Positions 27,774-36,929 of a stretch of DNA of 50,774 nt are shown one piece after another. The position numbers and the translations under genes are program-made. A model generated the notes under the pieces. The model saw only the letters and a program-made list of their open reading frames with translations. It was not told where the DNA came from and searched no databases. Numbering within the stretch: position 1 is the stretch's first letter; each line of letters opens with the position of its first letter. The DNA comes from JBEKYD01 sp049509915 (GTDB lineage Bacteria > Acidobacteriota > Terriglobia > Bryobacterales > Bryobacteraceae): positions 1 through 50,774 of the forward strand of contig JBEKZL010000016.1 of assembly GCA_049509915.1 (NCBI GenBank). Reading direction: 5' to 3'.

Positions 27774-28187
27774 ATGACAAACACATTGAAGCGACACTAT
27801 TGCGTCGCCATCGTGGAAGACAGCAATGAGGACGTGTTCTTGATTCAGGAGGCCAGCCGCCAGGTTCCACATGATATTCACTTCATCCGCTTCGCGACAG
27901 CGGAGTCGGCGATTTCGGGACTGACGGCGCCGGATGTTCTCCCGTTGGACGGAATTATGGTCGACCTGAATCTGCCCCGGGGCAGCGGCCTCGATGTAAT
28001 CGACGCCGTTCGGCGATCCGACAAGCTGAGGAATACCCCCGTTGTGGTTCTCACGTCCTCCGTTTCGGCGAGAGACCGGGCCGCCGCTCAGGCGCTTGAC
28101 ATCAGGGCTTACATCGAAAAGCCCACGCAGTTGGACGATTTCGAACAAGCCGTAATGGGTGCACTGGACAAGCTGCTGGCGGCATGA
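27774..28187 (+). CDS. Single-domain response regulator (Rcp1-like)
   Basis: Stand-alone receiver of 137 residues without an output domain. ATG 27774 is chosen because AAGGAG is nine bases upstream; a GTG at 27768 would leave only three bases. The acidic pocket is in VAIVEDSNEDVFLIQEA, the phospho-acceptor Asp is in GIMVDLNLPRGSG, Thr/Ser in VVLTSS and Lys in IEKPTQ. The EDSxEDVFL start is typical of Rcp1-type regulators that pair with phytochrome-like kinases such as the one just upstream. It lies 26 bases after that kinase and is probably co-transcribed. Confidence 0.92.
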   Translation: MTNTLKRHYCVAIVEDSNEDVFLIQEASRQVPHDIHFIRFATAESAISGLTAPDVLPLDGIMVDLNLPRGSGLDVIDAVRRSDKLRNTPVVVLTSSVSARDRAAAQALDIRAYIEKPTQLDDFEQAVMGALDKLLAA

Positions 28188-28485
28188 GGAACCCGGGCGC
28201 CGTCGATAGGAGTTCGATCCATGCCAGCGCGGTAAGTGAACTCTGTTGCTTCGAGCGGCATTTGTTCTGAGCTGGCCGCAGCCGGTTGCAGCGCGAGACT
28301 TGCCGCGCGCCGGGATGCCGTCGGGTGCGAAGGAATAAGTCACTTGCCGAACAGGAGCGGAGTTCGTAGCCGTTTGATGTTCTGACCTGGTGCGTTCGGC
28401 TTTAGGGAAGAGTGCCAATTCGCACAACTGCAGGAGCCGGGAAAATTGAGAAAATAGTACAAGTCTTAGGTACTGAGGGACGAGC

Positions 28486-28923
28486 GTGTCAGCCGAAACG
28501 AAGCCTTTTGAAATTGTTCTTGCCGAGGACAATCCCGCAGACGCAGAACTCGTGCGAATGGCGTTGAAAGAGCACCACGTCCATTGCACGTTGCGCGTTC
28601 TGCGGGATGGCGCAAAGGCGGTTGAATTGCTGGAAAGTCTCGATACCGATCCCAAGTCGCCCCCGCTGGATCTTCTGCTCCTCGATATGCACCTTCCCAA
28701 ATTCGACGGGGCTGAAATTCTGCACCGCCTGCGTTCGACGGAACGCCACGGGCAGATGCCTGTGATTGTGCTGAGCGGCTTGAACTCCCCAATGATCGAG
28801 GAAACGGCAACCAGGCACGCGGCGCTATTCTATTTCAGAAAACCATCGTCGTTCGAGGAACACATGCAGCTCGGCGGGATCGTACGGGGCGTTCTTCAGA
28901 ACACAACCAGAGGTGCCGCGTGA
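28486..28923 (+). CDS. Single-domain response regulator (Rcp1-like)
   Basis: Receiver of 145 residues from a GTG start with GAGGGA five bases upstream. The acid pair is in IVLAEDNPADAELVRMAL, the phospho-acceptor Asp in LLLLDMHLPKFDG, Ser in VIVLSG and Lys in YFRKPSSFEE. There is no output domain. Its stop codon overlaps the GTG start of the following kinase (GTGA at 28920-28923), so the two are translationally coupled and are a likely cognate pair. About 300 bases without a gene precede it, so a promoter of its own is possible; none stands out clearly. Confidence 0.92.
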   Translation: MSAETKPFEIVLAEDNPADAELVRMALKEHHVHCTLRVLRDGAKAVELLESLDTDPKSPPLDLLLLDMHLPKFDGAEILHRLRSTERHGQMPVIVLSGLNSPMIEETATRHAALFYFRKPSSFEEHMQLGGIVRGVLQNTTRGAA

Positions 28924-31304
28924 GCCCCAGCGGCGCGAAGATTCTCACCGCCTTCACCGGCAGCGAGACGGACAGTAATGAACAGTTCCGGGCGATAGTT
29001 GCCGAGACGCCCGAGTGCGTCAAGATCGTCGCCCCAGACGGAACGTTGCTTTTTATGAATACACGCGGCCTTGGAATGGTGGGTGCTCCCTTCGCCGAAG
29101 CCGTTGTTGGCAAGAACGTCTACGATATGATCGCCGCCGAAGACCGTGAGCGCTTCCGGGAATTCAACGAGAGGGTTTGTCGTGGCGATAATGCCTCGCT
29201 GGAATTCGACATCGTGGGGCTGAAAGGCGCGCGCTGTCACGTGGAGAGCCATGGCACACCTCTTCGATACGCGGATGGGGGCACGGTTCATCTCGGGATT
29301 ATGCGTAACGTCACCGAGCGCAAAGAAGAGGAACGCGCCCCCTGGCTGTTAAGTGCGATCGTCGATTCCTCCGAGGACGCGATTATCAGTAAGGACCTTG
29401 ACGGTGTTATCACGAGTTGGAACAGCAGCGCCGCGCGGCTTTTCGGCTATACGGCCACTGAGGCGATCGGGCAACCCGTCGCCGCGCTCCTGATCCCGAA
29501 GGATCGCCAGAACGAGGAGCCGGACATTCTCGCTCGCCTGAAACGCGGCGAGCGCGTCGATCATTTCGAGACGGTGCGTCAGCGTAAGGATGGCGCGCTG
29601 CTCGACATCTCCCTCACGATTTCCCCGGTCAAGGACGCCCAGGGCGGGATCATCGGCGCATCGAAGATCGCGCGCGATATTTCGGACCGCAGGCGAGCGG
29701 AAAAGGCGATCGAGACGCTTAATGCGCAACTCACTACCGACCTCGCGGCCATGACTCGGTTGCAGCAACTCAGCATCCGGCCGATGCAGATCGAGGACTT
29801 CGCAACGTTGCTCACGGAGATTATCGCGGCCGCAATCGAAATGACGGGCGCAGACATGGGGAACATCCAGTTGCTCGAAGATGGCGCCCTGAAGATCGTA
29901 GCCCATCGCGGTTTCGAACGGGCCTTCCTTGATTTCTTCAGCAGCATTCACGAGGGGGAGGCGGCTTGCGGTATCGCGATGGAGCGCGGCGAGCGCGTAA
30001 TCGTCGAGGATGTGGCCACAAGCCGCACCTTCGGCGGCAAGCCCAGTCTCGCCCTAATGTTGGGTGCCGGCGCCCGTGCTCTGCAGTCAACTCCCCTTGT
30101 TACCCGTGGAGGGGATCTACTCGGAAGGCTCTCCACGTTTTACCGTACGCCACACCGCCCCGCCGATCGCGATTTGCGTCTGCTGGACATTCTCGCTCGT
30201 CAAACGGCCGATCTGATAGAACGCAAGCGCGCCGAAGGGGCGTTGCTCGCCAGCGAGCGCTGGTTTCGACAGCTCGCCGACGCCATGCCGCAGCTCTTGT
30301 GGACGGCCCGGCCGGACGGCTACGTCGATTACTACAACGATCAATGGTACGAATTCACCGGCGTCAGCCGCAATGTGTTCGGGAATGAAAGCTGGGAGCC
30401 GGCCCTGCATCCCGAAGATTTGCAGAGGACCCGCGAGACCTGGGCGGCAGCCTTGGCGGCGGGAACGCCGTATAACATCGAATATCGTCTGTGGGAGGCA
30501 CGCCGAAGCCGCTGGCGTTGGTTCGTCGGCCGCGCTCTTCCGGTCCGCGATCCACGCGGCAATCTGGTGAAGTGGTTCGGCTCCTGCACCGATATCGATG
30601 AACAGAAGACCGTTCAGGAGGATCTGCGCCGCGCCAACCAGGACCTTGAGCAGTTCGCGTTTACAGCGAGCCATGACCTTCAGGAGCCGTTGCGCAGCAT
30701 CAAAATCTATAGCGAGCTTCTGGCAAAACGCTACGGCGGCGCCATCGATGGCGACGCGCTCAAATTCGTCAGGTACCTGCGCACCGCTGCTACCCGCCTT
30801 GAGACGCTTGTGCGAGACCTGCTGTCTTATACTCAGGTCTCGAAGCTTGAAAACGGTGCGGAAAGGGCCGATGCGGCTGAAGCCCTGAATCTCGCCTTGG
30901 CCAACCTCGCCGGTGCCGTGTCCGAAGCGGGAGCGACGATCACCACGGAACCATTGCCGTCCCTTTCGGTGCACAGCACACATCTTGAACAATTGTTCCA
31001 GAACATGATCGGCAATGCCATAAAGTACCGAAGTCCGGAAGGTCCACCAGTCGTCCGTGTCACGGCCGAGCGAGAGAACGGACACTGGATTATCGCTGTG
31101 AGTGACAACGGCATCGGCATTGATCCGGAATATAAGGAGAATATCTTTGGACTTTTCAAGCGCCTCCACACCAACGATGCATATCCAGGGACTGGAATCG
31201 GGCTGGCCATCTGTCGGCGAATTGTAGATCGCTATAATGGGCGAATCTGGGTCGAATCCGAACCCGGACGAGGATCTATTTTCCGTGTTACACTTCCCGT
31301 CTGA
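28920..31304 (+). CDS. PAS-PAS-GAF-PAS histidine kinase
   Basis: Cytosolic sensor kinase of 794 residues. PAS1 covers about residues 20-135 (FRAIVAETPECVKIVAPDG), PAS2 140-260 (AIVDSSEDAIISKDLDGVIT, ARDISDRRRAEK), and GAF 285-430 (VEDVATSRTFGGK). PAS3 at 440-560 carries the PAC-like ending WFGSCTDIDEQK. HisKA has FAFTASHDLQEPLRS with His585, and HATPase has NMIGNAIKYRS, DNGIGIDP and GTGIGLAICRR. The kinase core is closely related to the one at 26206. It starts within the stop codon of the preceding receiver gene and its own end overlaps the next receiver. With four sensor modules it could read redox, light or small-molecule cues; no chromophore-binding Cys is obvious. Confidence 0.93.
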   Translation: MSPSGAKILTAFTGSETDSNEQFRAIVAETPECVKIVAPDGTLLFMNTRGLGMVGAPFAEAVVGKNVYDMIAAEDRERFREFNERVCRGDNASLEFDIVGLKGARCHVESHGTPLRYADGGTVHLGIMRNVTERKEEERAPWLLSAIVDSSEDAIISKDLDGVITSWNSSAARLFGYTATEAIGQPVAALLIPKDRQNEEPDILARLKRGERVDHFETVRQRKDGALLDISLTISPVKDAQGGIIGASKIARDISDRRRAEKAIETLNAQLTTDLAAMTRLQQLSIRPMQIEDFATLLTEIIAAAIEMTGADMGNIQLLEDGALKIVAHRGFERAFLDFFSSIHEGEAACGIAMERGERVIVEDVATSRTFGGKPSLALMLGAGARALQSTPLVTRGGDLLGRLSTFYRTPHRPADRDLRLLDILARQTADLIERKRAEGALLASERWFRQLADAMPQLLWTARPDGYVDYYNDQWYEFTGVSRNVFGNESWEPALHPEDLQRTRETWAAALAAGTPYNIEYRLWEARRSRWRWFVGRALPVRDPRGNLVKWFGSCTDIDEQKTVQEDLRRANQDLEQFAFTASHDLQEPLRSIKIYSELLAKRYGGAIDGDALKFVRYLRTAATRLETLVRDLLSYTQVSKLENGAERADAAEALNLALANLAGAVSEAGATITTEPLPSLSVHSTHLEQLFQNMIGNAIKYRSPEGPPVVRVTAERENGHWIIAVSDNGIGIDPEYKENIFGLFKRLHTNDAYPGTGIGLAICRRIVDRYNGRIWVESEPGRGSIFRVTLPV

Positions 31305-31728
31305 AGAGCCGCCCGTTGGCGAGCGACGCCATATTCTGATCGTCGAAGACAATGAAGCCGACGTGTTTCTCATCGAGGAGGCGATCCAGGCAACCAAGCT
31401 CTCTGTATCCGTTCAAGTCGTTAACGACGGCGAGCAGGCCGTAAAGTTCTTCGATCGCGCAGATAGCGATGGAAATGTGGCTTGCCCCGCCCTAGTCATT
31501 CTCGACATCAATCTGCCGAAGAAACAGGGCGGCGAGGTGCTGAAGCACATGCGCGCGACTCGCCGATGCGCAAACGCTCTCGTTGTCGCCATATCGACCT
31601 CAAACTCCCGCCGGGAGCGCGAGCAGATGACACAATTGGGTGCAAATGGTTATTTTTGTAAGCCTTCCGAGTACGCTGATTTCATGAAACTCGGGGATCT
31701 GATTAAAGCGGCTCTGGATGTCCAATAG
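31285..31728 (+). CDS. Single-domain response regulator (Rcp1-like)
   Basis: Receiver domain of about 147 residues. The acid pair is in HILIVEDNEADVFLIEEA, the phospho-acceptor Asp in LVILDINLPKKQGG and Lys in YFCKPSEYAD. The start is uncertain: an ATG at 31237 would overlap the kinase by 68 bases, while the GTG at 31285 overlaps by 20 and has a weak GAGG upstream; I prefer the GTG. Either way it overlaps the upstream kinase gene, showing co-expression. It has no output domain and is the last gene of the signalling island. Confidence 0.88.
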   Translation: MLHFPSEEPPVGERRHILIVEDNEADVFLIEEAIQATKLSVSVQVVNDGEQAVKFFDRADSDGNVACPALVILDINLPKKQGGEVLKHMRATRRCANALVVAISTSNSRREREQMTQLGANGYFCKPSEYADFMKLGDLIKAALDVQ

Positions 31729-32041
31729 GCTCCAACCACTTTGCACTCCTATGATAGCCGTGAGGTGGAGCACCCGGAGACGTGGACACGCGCCCAGGGT
31801 AGGCCTCATCAACTGAGATGTTGTTGTCTTCAAGAAGGGTGCCGACGGACCGGCGATGCCCCGCGGCAGCCTTAAAATAATCGCCCTTCGCGACCACTTC
31901 GCTGGAGCGCGCCTGCGACAGGTGCGCCCGGTTCTGAATGACGAAGAATACCGGGTCCACGCCGGCTTCAGATCTGGCGCGTTCCACCTTCAGCGACTCC
32001 TGCCGCAACTGGCGGGTTCGCATCCCGCACCAGATCGGCAT
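31703..32041 (-). pseudogene. TolC-family outer membrane efflux protein, C-terminal remnant
   Basis: A minus-strand frame with the C-terminal helix pattern of TolC-type proteins: RQLRQESLKVERARSEAGVD, then VIQNRAHLSQARSSEVVAKG, DYFKAAAGHRRSVGTLLEDN and NISVDEAYPGRV. In acidobacterial TolC homologues these are the last coiled-coil helices and equatorial segment. No start or N-terminal part lies upstream; an in-frame stop sits just before the first Met. It is therefore a remnant of a lost efflux operon. Its end overlaps the receiver gene at 31285 on the other strand. The remaining 300 bases up to the aminotransferase hold no gene. Confidence 0.55.
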
Positions 32042-32243
32042 AGCCTAGTCAACGTTATGCGGCGAGCATTGGCGAGGAGCCGGTCGATCACCGCGTGGTC
32101 GTGCTGTCCGGGTTGCGGGCGAGAACGCCTCTCCATGTCGATGGAGCCGCCAGTTTCCCTCTAGTCGGACGGACATGGTCAGACCAATATTCTAAGAACG
32201 CCATCCCGAAATGATGAATGTTTCAAGGCACCGCGAAAGAGCC

Positions 32244-32276
32244 TTTACACAACAGGCAAAGCTGCACTACTATAGT
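32244..32276 (+). promoter_or_regulatory. Candidate promoter of the aminotransferase operon
   Basis: TTTACA at 32244-32249 and TACTAT at 32268-32273 are spaced by 18 bases (TATAGT at 32271 is an alternative -10). The -10 overlaps the 8-base palindrome ACTATAGT (32269-32276). The start codon is at 32329. Confidence 0.4.
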
Positions 32277-32328
32277 TGATCTGGTAAGGCCTCATCAGGC
32301 CACCACAGCGCAACAAGGAGCAAATTGG

Positions 32329-33648
32329 ATGATTTCTGAGTGGGGCCGATCCCGAGAGTTCTTCGAGCGCTCTCAACGCTCTCTTGCTGGAGGCGTGAGT
32401 AGTCCTTTTCGCCGCAATCTTGCGGAGACGCTGTTTTTTAGGGACGCCATCGGTGCAGAGATCCAGGACGTCGACGAGAACTGGTATATCGACTATGTTT
32501 TGGCTTGGGGGCCTTTGATTCTAGGGCACAAACATCCCGCTATCGTCCAGGCGCTGCGGGACGCGGCCGAAGGGCCGCACAACTACGGTGCACAACACGA
32601 ACTAGAGTTTGTTGTCGCCGAGCAAATCTGCAACCTGGTTCCCTGCGCCGAGCGCATCGCTCTCACATCCAGCGGCAGCGAAGCCGTGCAACTGGCCATG
32701 CGCCTTGCGCGGGCTTATACGCGGCGAAACCTGTTGCTTAAGTTCGAAGGGCATTACCACGGATGGATGGACTCGGCGCTCTTGAGCTATCACGCTTCCG
32801 TTCCGGACATCGGTTCGGCACAGAAACCCAATGTGGTGCTGGGATCCCGCGGCCAGGTACACAACGCGGCCGATAACGTGCTTGTTCTTCCCTGGAACGA
32901 CCTGGAGGCCGCGGCGGCGCTTTTCGCGACGCGCGGGGAAGAGATTGCGGGTATCATCACCGAACCGGTTCTCTGCAACAGCGGCTGCCTGATGCCGGCC
33001 GAAGGCTTTTTGCCGGGGCTGCGAAGGCTCGCTACGCAATACGGAGCCGTGCTGATCTTCGACGAGGTGATCACCGGGTTCCGGATCGCTCCCGGCGGCG
33101 CACAGAGCGTGTTCGGAGTCACTCCAGATATCGCCACTCTCGGGAAGGCGATCGGAGGCGGTTTGCCCCTGAGCGTCGTAGCGGGCCGCAAAGATATCCT
33201 CGAGTTGATTGTCGATGGCGGAGTGGTTTTTGGCGGCACGTTCAACGGGAATCCGTTATCGCTCGCCGGCGCTCACGCGACCATGACGGAACTCAACGTG
33301 GACAACGGCCACCTTCTGGCTGTCGCTGTGAAAGCCGGAGAGAAATTGATGAACGGCATCCGCGAGGCCGCCAAGCGCCGGGGCGTTCCGGTTGAGGTAT
33401 CCGGATTTGGCACTGCGTTCTCGATTCATTTCACTGAGACCTCCGCACTTCGGAACTATCGCGATACCTTGCAGGACGACCACGCGCTCTTCAAGTTCTG
33501 GCTGCGCGAATGTCTCAAGGAGGGTATCTATCTTCTGCCGGACGGCCGGATTTACATCTCCATTGTACACACCGAAAAACACATTTCGCGGACCCTCGAA
33601 GCATTCGATCGGGTGCTCGCTCGCTGCCCTGCCGCCGTCCGCCACTAG
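32329..33648 (+). CDS. Class III aminotransferase, glutamate-1-semialdehyde aminomutase-like
   Basis: PLP enzyme of 439 residues. ATG 32329 is chosen because AAGGAG is eight bases upstream; a longer frame from 32218 has no such signal and overlaps the likely promoter. Family marks: RSLAGGVSSPFRRN, GHKHPAIVQAL, SSGSEAVQLAMRLARAYT, the Asp in LIFDEVITGFR and Schiff-base Lys273 in LGKAIGGGLPL. It looks like HemL but sits in a catabolic operon with an SDR, a RhaT-like transporter and an M81 peptidase, and no haem gene is nearby. A paralogue that transaminates another amino compound (amino sugar, beta-amino acid) is more likely than tetrapyrrole synthesis. Confidence 0.85.
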   Translation: MISEWGRSREFFERSQRSLAGGVSSPFRRNLAETLFFRDAIGAEIQDVDENWYIDYVLAWGPLILGHKHPAIVQALRDAAEGPHNYGAQHELEFVVAEQICNLVPCAERIALTSSGSEAVQLAMRLARAYTRRNLLLKFEGHYHGWMDSALLSYHASVPDIGSAQKPNVVLGSRGQVHNAADNVLVLPWNDLEAAAALFATRGEEIAGIITEPVLCNSGCLMPAEGFLPGLRRLATQYGAVLIFDEVITGFRIAPGGAQSVFGVTPDIATLGKAIGGGLPLSVVAGRKDILELIVDGGVVFGGTFNGNPLSLAGAHATMTELNVDNGHLLAVAVKAGEKLMNGIREAAKRRGVPVEVSGFGTAFSIHFTETSALRNYRDTLQDDHALFKFWLRECLKEGIYLLPDGRIYISIVHTEKHISRTLEAFDRVLARCPAAVRH

Positions 33649-33675
33649 GTAAGCAGGATCGAGGAAGGTCGCCTT

Positions 33676-34422
33676 ATGTTCATGACCGGAAAGGCAGCGC
33701 TGGTAACCGGAGCCGCCAACGGTATCGGCGAAGAAATCGCCAAGCTTTTTGCTAAGGAAGGGGCTCGCGTCTGGGTTTTAGATAAAGAGCGGGACAAACT
33801 CGAACGAGTTGTCGCCGGGCTTCGCAGCGAGGGCGCTTCGGTCACAATGTGTGTGGCGGACCTGCGCCGGACGGAGGAGGTCGATGCTGCGATTGCAGGT
33901 ATTTTTCAGGCAACGGACACGCTCGACGTTCTGGTCAACAACGCGGGAATCGACCCACGCCAACCGTTCCTGGAGATGAAGGAAGAACAGTGGAGCGAGG
34001 TCCTGAACGTGAACCTGAATGGGGCGTATCGGTGCACTCGTCTGGTTGCGCCTCACTTCGTCAGGCAACGCGCCGGCAAGGTGATCAATATTTCGTCCGT
34101 CACCTTCCACTGGGGCATGAAGTTTCTCACCCACTACGTCTCGTCCAAGGGCGCACTGATCGGCTTCACACGAGCTTTGGCGCGCGAACTCGGGGAATAT
34201 AACGTCCATGTGAACTGCATCACTCCCGGCGCCATTCAGACCGAAAGAGAATCGCGGACCGTCACTCCGGCACAGGCCGCAGAGGTAGTCGCGCTTCAGA
34301 GTCTGCGGCGCCGTATTCTTCCGTTAGACATTGCAAAGGTGTGCGTGTTTTTGGGAACGGAATGGAGCGATGGAATTACGGGACAGACAATCAATGTCGA
34401 TGGCGGCTGGATCATGCGCTGA
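33676..34422 (+). CDS. Short-chain dehydrogenase/reductase
   Basis: Classical SDR of 248 residues, NAD(P)-dependent. The Rossmann motif is TGAANGIG (residues 11-18), followed by NNAG, Ser140/141 in INISSV, and catalytic Tyr154 and Lys158 in YVSSKGA. Asp36 in VWVLDKERD at the end of the second strand suggests NAD rather than NADP preference. GAGGAAGG lies upstream of the ATG. It is 27 bases after the aminotransferase and nine bases before the transporter gene, so it belongs to the same operon. It probably oxidises or reduces a hydroxyl/keto group of the operon's substrate. Confidence 0.9.
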   Translation: MFMTGKAALVTGAANGIGEEIAKLFAKEGARVWVLDKERDKLERVVAGLRSEGASVTMCVADLRRTEEVDAAIAGIFQATDTLDVLVNNAGIDPRQPFLEMKEEQWSEVLNVNLNGAYRCTRLVAPHFVRQRAGKVINISSVTFHWGMKFLTHYVSSKGALIGFTRALARELGEYNVHVNCITPGAIQTERESRTVTPAQAAEVVALQSLRRRILPLDIAKVCVFLGTEWSDGITGQTINVDGGWIMR

Positions 34423-34431
34423 GGAGTTCAT

Positions 34432-35433
34432 ATGCAATTCGAAAGTTGGGCCGGCATCGCCACTGTTCTGGTTGCCGGGGTGATCATGGGGTCCGTCCTC
34501 GTCCCCCTCAAGCTGGTGAAGAAATGGGCATGGGAGAACACTTGGCTGGTGTTCGCCGCCTCTGCCTATCTGATTTCGCCCTGGCTTGTGGCATACCTTA
34601 CGATCCCGAATCTCGCGGTTGTTTATGAGAATACCGGGAGCACGGTGGTCCTCGTCACCTGCTTTCTCGGTTTTGGATGGGGGTTCGCGGTCGTCTTGTT
34701 GGGGCTCGCGGTCGATCTGGTCGGCCTGTCAATCAGCAGCGCGCTCCTGTACGGCGCCTCAGTCGCACTTGGGTCGCTCGGCGCATTGTGCCTGATTGAT
34801 CCATCCAGACTCTTCACCATCGGTGGTCTGAGAGTTTGCGCCTTTGATCTGGTGTTGCTCGTGGGAGTGCTTTCTTGCGCCCAAGCCGGAAGACTGCGGG
34901 ATCCACCTGCCACCCACGATCGCGTGAAAGCCCGCAGGGGCGTCACGATCTCTTTGATCGCCGGAGTGCTCTCTACGCTGTTCAATATTGTTCTGGCGTA
35001 TGGCGAACCCATTCGAAACAACGCGATCGCACTGGGTGCCGATCCCAATCTGGCTTCAAACGCCATCTGGAGCCTTGCTGTGAGCTGCGGCTCTCTCCCC
35101 AGTATTGCGTGGGCTATCCGTCTCTTGAACCGTAACTCGCATTGGCGTCTTTTCCGAGGCGAGGGATCCGGAAAGAACATATCAATGAGCGTTGGAATGG
35201 GTGCCGCGTGGATCGCCGGTACGGTTCTATATGGCGTTGCGGCTTCCCGGTTAGGTCGGTTCGGCGCTGCGATCGGCTGGCCCGTGTATATGTCGGTCAT
35301 CATACTGGTCGGCATCGCCTGGGGCTGCCTGCTCGGCGAATGGAAGACGGCGCCGCGGTTATCGATCCGCCTGTTGTGGGCCGGTGTAGCGGTCCAGATT
35401 CTCGGAATCGTATTACTAAGTTCGGCAAGATGA
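34432..35433 (+). CDS. RhaT-like (L-rhamnose/H+ symporter family) transporter
   Basis: Inner-membrane protein of 333 residues with about ten hydrophobic helices. It carries MGSVLVPLKLVKKWAWENTW, and the WENTWLV motif is characteristic of the RhaT sugar-proton symporter family. The first helix begins right after the short N-terminus. GAGGAG lies five bases before the ATG. It lies nine bases after the SDR and eleven before the M81 gene. The family imports L-rhamnose in enterobacteria; no rhamnose isomerase or kinase is present here, so the cargo may be another sugar or sugar-like compound. Confidence 0.85.
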   Translation: MQFESWAGIATVLVAGVIMGSVLVPLKLVKKWAWENTWLVFAASAYLISPWLVAYLTIPNLAVVYENTGSTVVLVTCFLGFGWGFAVVLLGLAVDLVGLSISSALLYGASVALGSLGALCLIDPSRLFTIGGLRVCAFDLVLLVGVLSCAQAGRLRDPPATHDRVKARRGVTISLIAGVLSTLFNIVLAYGEPIRNNAIALGADPNLASNAIWSLAVSCGSLPSIAWAIRLLNRNSHWRLFRGEGSGKNISMSVGMGAAWIAGTVLYGVAASRLGRFGAAIGWPVYMSVIILVGIAWGCLLGEWKTAPRLSIRLLWAGVAVQILGIVLLSSAR

Positions 35434-35444
35434 GGATGATCTAA

Positions 35445-36929
35445 GTGGCCATCGCAATCGGATCGATCGTTCAGGAAAGCAACGATTTTTCTCCGGTAAA
35501 GACTCACTATGAAGATTTCGATTTCGCTTTTGGCGAACGCGCCGTAGAGCGGCACACGACGGCGTTCACCGAGATGGGCGGATTCTTAAACGTGCTTGCG
35601 AAATCGAGCCGTAACATCGCTCCATTGTTTGCCGGCTGGGCTGTTACAGCCGGACCTGTTCGCCGCCGGGATTTCGCCCGGCTGCTGAGCGATTTCCAGA
35701 GAAGCCTTGCGGGCGTGGCCGCTCCCGACGCATTGCTTCTCGCGCTGCACGGCGGCCAAACGGCGGAATCGTTTCCGGACGTCGCCGGCTGCCTACTCGA
35801 TACCGCGCGAGCCGTTGTCGGGCCGAAAACCGCGATTGTGGCCACTCTAGACCTGCATGCGAATGTAACCCGGCTGATGATCGAGCGCGCCACGGCGCTG
35901 GTGGGGTATAAGACCTATCCGCATATCGATTTGTTCCAGACGGGCAAGCGGGCGGCTCAACTGCTATTGAAGATCCTGGCGGGAAAACTCGAACCGCGAA
36001 TGGCCTTCCGCAAGTTGCCCCTGATTGTTCCCGCCGAGAATATGCAAACCACATCGGGGCCGTTCGGACGTCTGATGAACGCTGCGATCAAGACCGAGGA
36101 GAGCGGAGCGGCCGAAGTCGTCTCGGCATTTGGCGTGCAACCCTGGCTTGACGTTCCCGAAATGGGATGCAGTGTCGTCTCGGTAACCAACGACAACCCC
36201 GAGGCGGGCAGCCGGCAGGTCAGCGAGTTAGCGCGCGCTTTTTGGGAATCGCGTCGCGAATTCGATGTGAAATTGACGCCAGTCCGGAGGGCCATTCGCG
36301 AAGCGCTGCGGTCCAGCGAAGGACCGGTGGTGATTTCCGAGCCTGCCGACAGTACGGGTTCCGGATCCCCTGGCGACAGTACCGGAGTCTTAGGGCCGCT
36401 CCTGGAATTCGGCAGCAATGCTCCAGCGGCTTTGTTTATGGTGGATCCGCAAGCCGTGCAGACGGCGATCACAGCCGGCATAGGTGCCACGATCGAGACG
36501 TCGGTGGGCGGCAAACTCGACCGCAAGAACTCGCGTCCGGTTCGCATCACCGCAATAGTCCGGCTGATCTCAGACGGCCGTTGGACCTGCCAGGCGCCGG
36601 GCTATAACCAAGGTGTCGAGACCTCAATGGGACGCACGGTAGTGCTCGATATTGGGCGGATACGGCTACTGGTGGCCGAGAAACCGGCAATGACTGTAGA
36701 TCCCGAACTGTTCCGAAGTCATGGAATCGAGCCGGGACGAATGCGGATTGTCGTAGTGAAGAGTCCGAACGGATTTCGAGGTCCTTACGAGTCCATTGCC
36801 AAAAAGATATTCCTCGTCGACACGCCGGGCGTCAGTACACCGAAATTGAAAACACTTCCTTACCGGCGCGTCCCGCGTCCCATCTACCCGCTTGATCCTC
36901 GGCTGAAAATTCAGTGGCCAACCCGTTGA
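35445..36929 (+). CDS. M81 family metallopeptidase (MlrC-like)
   Basis: Protein of 494 residues from a GTG start 11 bases after the transporter. It has the full M81 (formerly DUF1485) architecture: an N-terminal metallo-domain with LLLALHGGQ, ATLDLHANVTR and YKTYPHIDLF, holding the presumed His/Asp zinc ligands, then a C-terminal domain with EPADSTGSGSPGDST. The family includes MlrC, which hydrolyses the linear microcystin product, and is widespread in non-toxin bacteria where substrates are unknown. The N-terminal HETNTFSP seen in most members is QESNDFSP here, so the first His is a Gln. No signal peptide, hence cytosolic. Its last 19 bases overlap the end of the convergent regulator gene. 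Confidence 0.88.
   Translation: MAIAIGSIVQESNDFSPVKTHYEDFDFAFGERAVERHTTAFTEMGGFLNVLAKSSRNIAPLFAGWAVTAGPVRRRDFARLLSDFQRSLAGVAAPDALLLALHGGQTAESFPDVAGCLLDTARAVVGPKTAIVATLDLHANVTRLMIERATALVGYKTYPHIDLFQTGKRAAQLLLKILAGKLEPRMAFRKLPLIVPAENMQTTSGPFGRLMNAAIKTEESGAAEVVSAFGVQPWLDVPEMGCSVVSVTNDNPEAGSRQVSELARAFWESRREFDVKLTPVRRAIREALRSSEGPVVISEPADSTGSGSPGDSTGVLGPLLEFGSNAPAALFMVDPQAVQTAITAGIGATIETSVGGKLDRKNSRPVRITAIVRLISDGRWTCQAPGYNQGVETSMGRTVVLDIGRIRLLVAEKPAMTVDPELFRSHGIEPGRMRIVVVKSPNGFRGPYESIAKKIFLVDTPGVSTPKLKTLPYRRVPRPIYPLDPRLKIQWPTR

Noticed and set aside
32329..33648. Calling the class III aminotransferase hemL
   Set aside because: Context is a catabolic operon with no haem genes; the family contains many paralogues with other substrates.
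34432..35433. Calling the transporter gene rhaT
   Set aside because: Family membership is good, but no rhamnose isomerase, kinase or aldolase is present, so the substrate is not supported.
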